DNA of 16,246 bases from Phycisphaerales bacterium UBA2402 (GTDB lineage Bacteria > Planctomycetota > Phycisphaerae > Phycisphaerales > UBA1924). Location of the stretch: positions 667-16,912 of the forward strand of contig DDSA01000114.1 in NCBI GenBank assembly GCA_002343715.1, given 5' to 3'. Shown here in pieces: positions 14,627-16,246 of the stretch. The stretch's first letter is position 1. Each line of letters opens with the position of its first letter. The notes under the pieces were generated by a model that saw only the letters and a program-made list of their open reading frames with translations, ran no database searches and had not been told where the DNA came from. The translations under genes were made by a program, and so were the position numbers.

Positions 14627-16246
14627 ATGAAGAACGCTCGAACGATCAGTCTCTGCGCCGGCCTCGTGCTGGCCGCCGGCGCGCCGGCGCAGATCATCAC
14701 CCAATGGAACTTCAATACCAACGGCGGCAACACCGCGGGCACCCAGACGCCCAACATCGGTGCCGGGTCCATCGCGCGCGTCGGTGCGCCCCAGCTCGCT
14801 TTCCGCGCCGGCAACGACCAGGGCGGCAGCAGCGACCCCGCCGGCGATGTGAATAACGCGGCCCTCGACCTCTCCCCCTGGGCCGCGCAGGGCGTGGGAA
14901 GCGGGCTGCACGGCGTCGAGTTCCGCGTCAGCACGGCCGGTTTCTCCGACATCGTGGTCTCCTACGACCACCGCCACAGCAACCGCATGTCCCGCTGGAC
15001 GCAGTTCCAGTACACCACCGACGGCGTGACCTTCACCAGCGCCGGCCTGCTCAACAACGGCATCTTCGAGGCCAGCAACGACGGCGATACCTGGTACAAC
15101 GGCCGACAGGTGGACCTCACCTCCATCGACGCGGTGGACAACAACCCCAACTTCGCCTTCCGCATCGTCTCGATCTTCGCCCCCGGCACCAGCACCTACT
15201 TCACCTCGGGCGGCGTGCCCTACGACACCGGCGGCCGCACCCGCCTCGACATGGTGACCATCCGTCAGCAGACCACGCCTTCCTTCCCTACCGGACGCTT
15301 CACCACCATCCCGAACGCCGCGTGCGCCGGGGGGACTGGCACGATCCTGTTCATCTGCGAAACACGCCCCGGCGCGGCACCCGCCTCCACCGGGATCACC
15401 GTGGAAGCGGACCTGACCCCCATCGGCGGGTCGGCCACGCAGGCGCTCTTCGATGACGGCACCAACGGCGATGCGGTCGCCAACGACGGCATCTTCTCCT
15501 ACCTCGCCACGGTGCCCGTGGGCATCGTCGGCTCGAAGACCATCATCGGCACCATCCGCGATGAGCAGGGCCGCAGTTCGACGGACCCCACCCGCTTTGA
15601 TGTCGCCGATTGCGGCGGTGATGCCGGCTCGACGGTGGTCATATCGCAAATCTTCTCCGGCGGGGGCAACTTCGGCGCGGACTACAACGCCGACTTTGTT
15701 GAACTCTTCAACCGCTCCAACGAACCGGTGAACATCTCCTCGTGGTCGCTCCAGTACGCCTCGGACGACAACGCCTTCGACCTGCTCGACAACGTGCTGA
15801 CCTTCCCGGCCAACACCATCATCCCGCCCGGCGGCTACTACCTTGTCCAGACGACCAACACGCTGGGCATCTACGGCGTGCCCTACATCGCCGACCGCGT
15901 GGGCGCCCCGGGCTTCGGCATCGGCCAGACCAACGGCAAGCTCGCGCTGGTGATGAACACCACCCTCCTGGGCGCACAGTGCCCCACCGACAACCCCGCC
16001 GTCGCCGATTTCGTCGGCTACGGCCTGGGCGCGAACTGCTCCGAGGGCGCCAGCCCCACGGTGGACAACAACGTCACCACCTCGCTCTTCCGCAAGAACG
16101 GCGGGTGCCTCGACACCAACCAGAACTTCGCCGACTTCGAGCGGGCCGCCCCTGAGCCCCGCACCAGCGCCTCGAGCCACAACCCCTGCCCCGCCCGCTG
16201 CCCGGCGGACTACAACAACGATGGCGGCGTGGACGGCGGCGATGTC
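14627..16246 (+). CDS. Secreted protein with lamin-tail domain and dockerin-like C-terminus, 5' part
   Basis: The frame is open from the ATG at 14627 to the window end (540 codons), so the 3' end is missing. GGAG at 14615-14618 is a good ribosome binding site. The signal peptide (MKNARTISLCAGLVLAAGAPA) is predicted to be cut before Q22. Residues about 24-235 look like a beta-rich jelly-roll region (WNFNTNGG, VVSYDHRHSNRMS). Residues about 259-330 resemble a 'choice-of-anchor X'-type module (ALFDDGTNGDAVANDGIFSY). About 337-505 is a lamin tail domain (ISQIFSGGG, FVELFNRSNEPVNISSWSL, IPPGGYYLVQ). It then reads C525-PADYNNDGGVDGGDV, a calcium-loop motif with D528, N530, D532, D536 and D539, as in planctomycete dockerin-like tails. 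An extracellular or surface-bound role is likely; no enzyme motif is seen. Confidence 0.9.
   Translation, partial: MKNARTISLCAGLVLAAGAPAQIITQWNFNTNGGNTAGTQTPNIGAGSIARVGAPQLAFRAGNDQGGSSDPAGDVNNAALDLSPWAAQGVGSGLHGVEFRVSTAGFSDIVVSYDHRHSNRMSRWTQFQYTTDGVTFTSAGLLNNGIFEASNDGDTWYNGRQVDLTSIDAVDNNPNFAFRIVSIFAPGTSTYFTSGGVPYDTGGRTRLDMVTIRQQTTPSFPTGRFTTIPNAACAGGTGTILFICETRPGAAPASTGITVEADLTPIGGSATQALFDDGTNGDAVANDGIFSYLATVPVGIVGSKTIIGTIRDEQGRSSTDPTRFDVADCGGDAGSTVVISQIFSGGGNFGADYNADFVELFNRSNEPVNISSWSLQYASDDNAFDLLDNVLTFPANTIIPPGGYYLVQTTNTLGIYGVPYIADRVGAPGFGIGQTNGKLALVMNTTLLGAQCPTDNPAVADFVGYGLGANCSEGASPTVDNNVTTSLFRKNGGCLDTNQNFADFERAAPEPRTSASSHNPCPARCPADYNNDGGVDGGDV

Noticed and set aside
14603..16180. Long open frame on the minus strand (525 codons) opposite the lamin-tail protein gene
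   Set aside because: The plus-strand frame has a signal peptide, a ribosome binding site and recognisable domains. The antisense product is Gly/Val/Ala/Asp-rich with no family pattern, a usual artefact of GC-rich codon use.

Overview
The window is a GC-rich, gene-dense bacterial chromosome segment that looks like Planctomycetota, most likely class Phycisphaerae. The evidence is two stand-alone pseudopilins with the planctomycete-style GF(S/T)[16 protein letters not shown]-terminus, a CxxCGYDL zinc ribbon on a membrane protein, and a secreted protein ending in a CPADYNNDGGVDGGDV dockerin-like motif. This placement is inferred from motifs, not from a marker gene. No rRNA, tRNA, CRISPR array, insertion sequence or prophage gene is visible.

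Layout. (1) 1-2491, plus: the 3' part of a MoxR-type AAA+ ATPase gene, overlapping by 4 bases a gene for a large unrecognised lipoprotein. (2) 2597-4705, plus: an isocitrate/isopropylmalate dehydrogenase-family gene, then small SnoaL-like and DUF1801 genes, probably one transcript. (3) 4767-5711, minus: a pseudopilin gene convergent with DUF1801 and divergent from (4) 5916-10341, plus: an exported alpha/beta hydrolase, a GT4 glycosyltransferase and a zinc-ribbon membrane protein, each overlapping the next by 4 bases. A LacI-type regulator follows at 10470-11474. (5) 11507-13303, minus: a strong terminator, an exported DUF1579 protein, a SixA-like histidine phosphatase and a short orphan FliN. 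(6) 13516-16246, plus: a second pseudopilin, a strong hairpin, and a secreted lamin-tail-domain protein with a dockerin-like end, cut off by the window edge.

How the genes may work together. The hydrolase-GT4-membrane protein block is the clearest co-translated unit and suggests an envelope or glycan-related function, possibly with the downstream LacI regulator. Each pseudopilin sits next to a gene for an exported protein, and no secretion ATPase, secretin or prepilin peptidase is in the window. This would fit cargo-linked pseudopilins but is not proven. The FliN and SixA genes have no flagellar or signalling neighbours here.

Non-coding stretches are all under about 215 bases. The largest (5712-5915, 12307-12508, 13304-13515) are described individually. 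No RNA gene was recognised in them. I see no clear defence system, transposon or biosynthetic cluster. The most unusual points are the pseudopilin/exported-protein pairings, the overlapping hydrolase-GT4 unit with an 11-C tract, the lone FliN, and the hairpins around the second pseudopilin.
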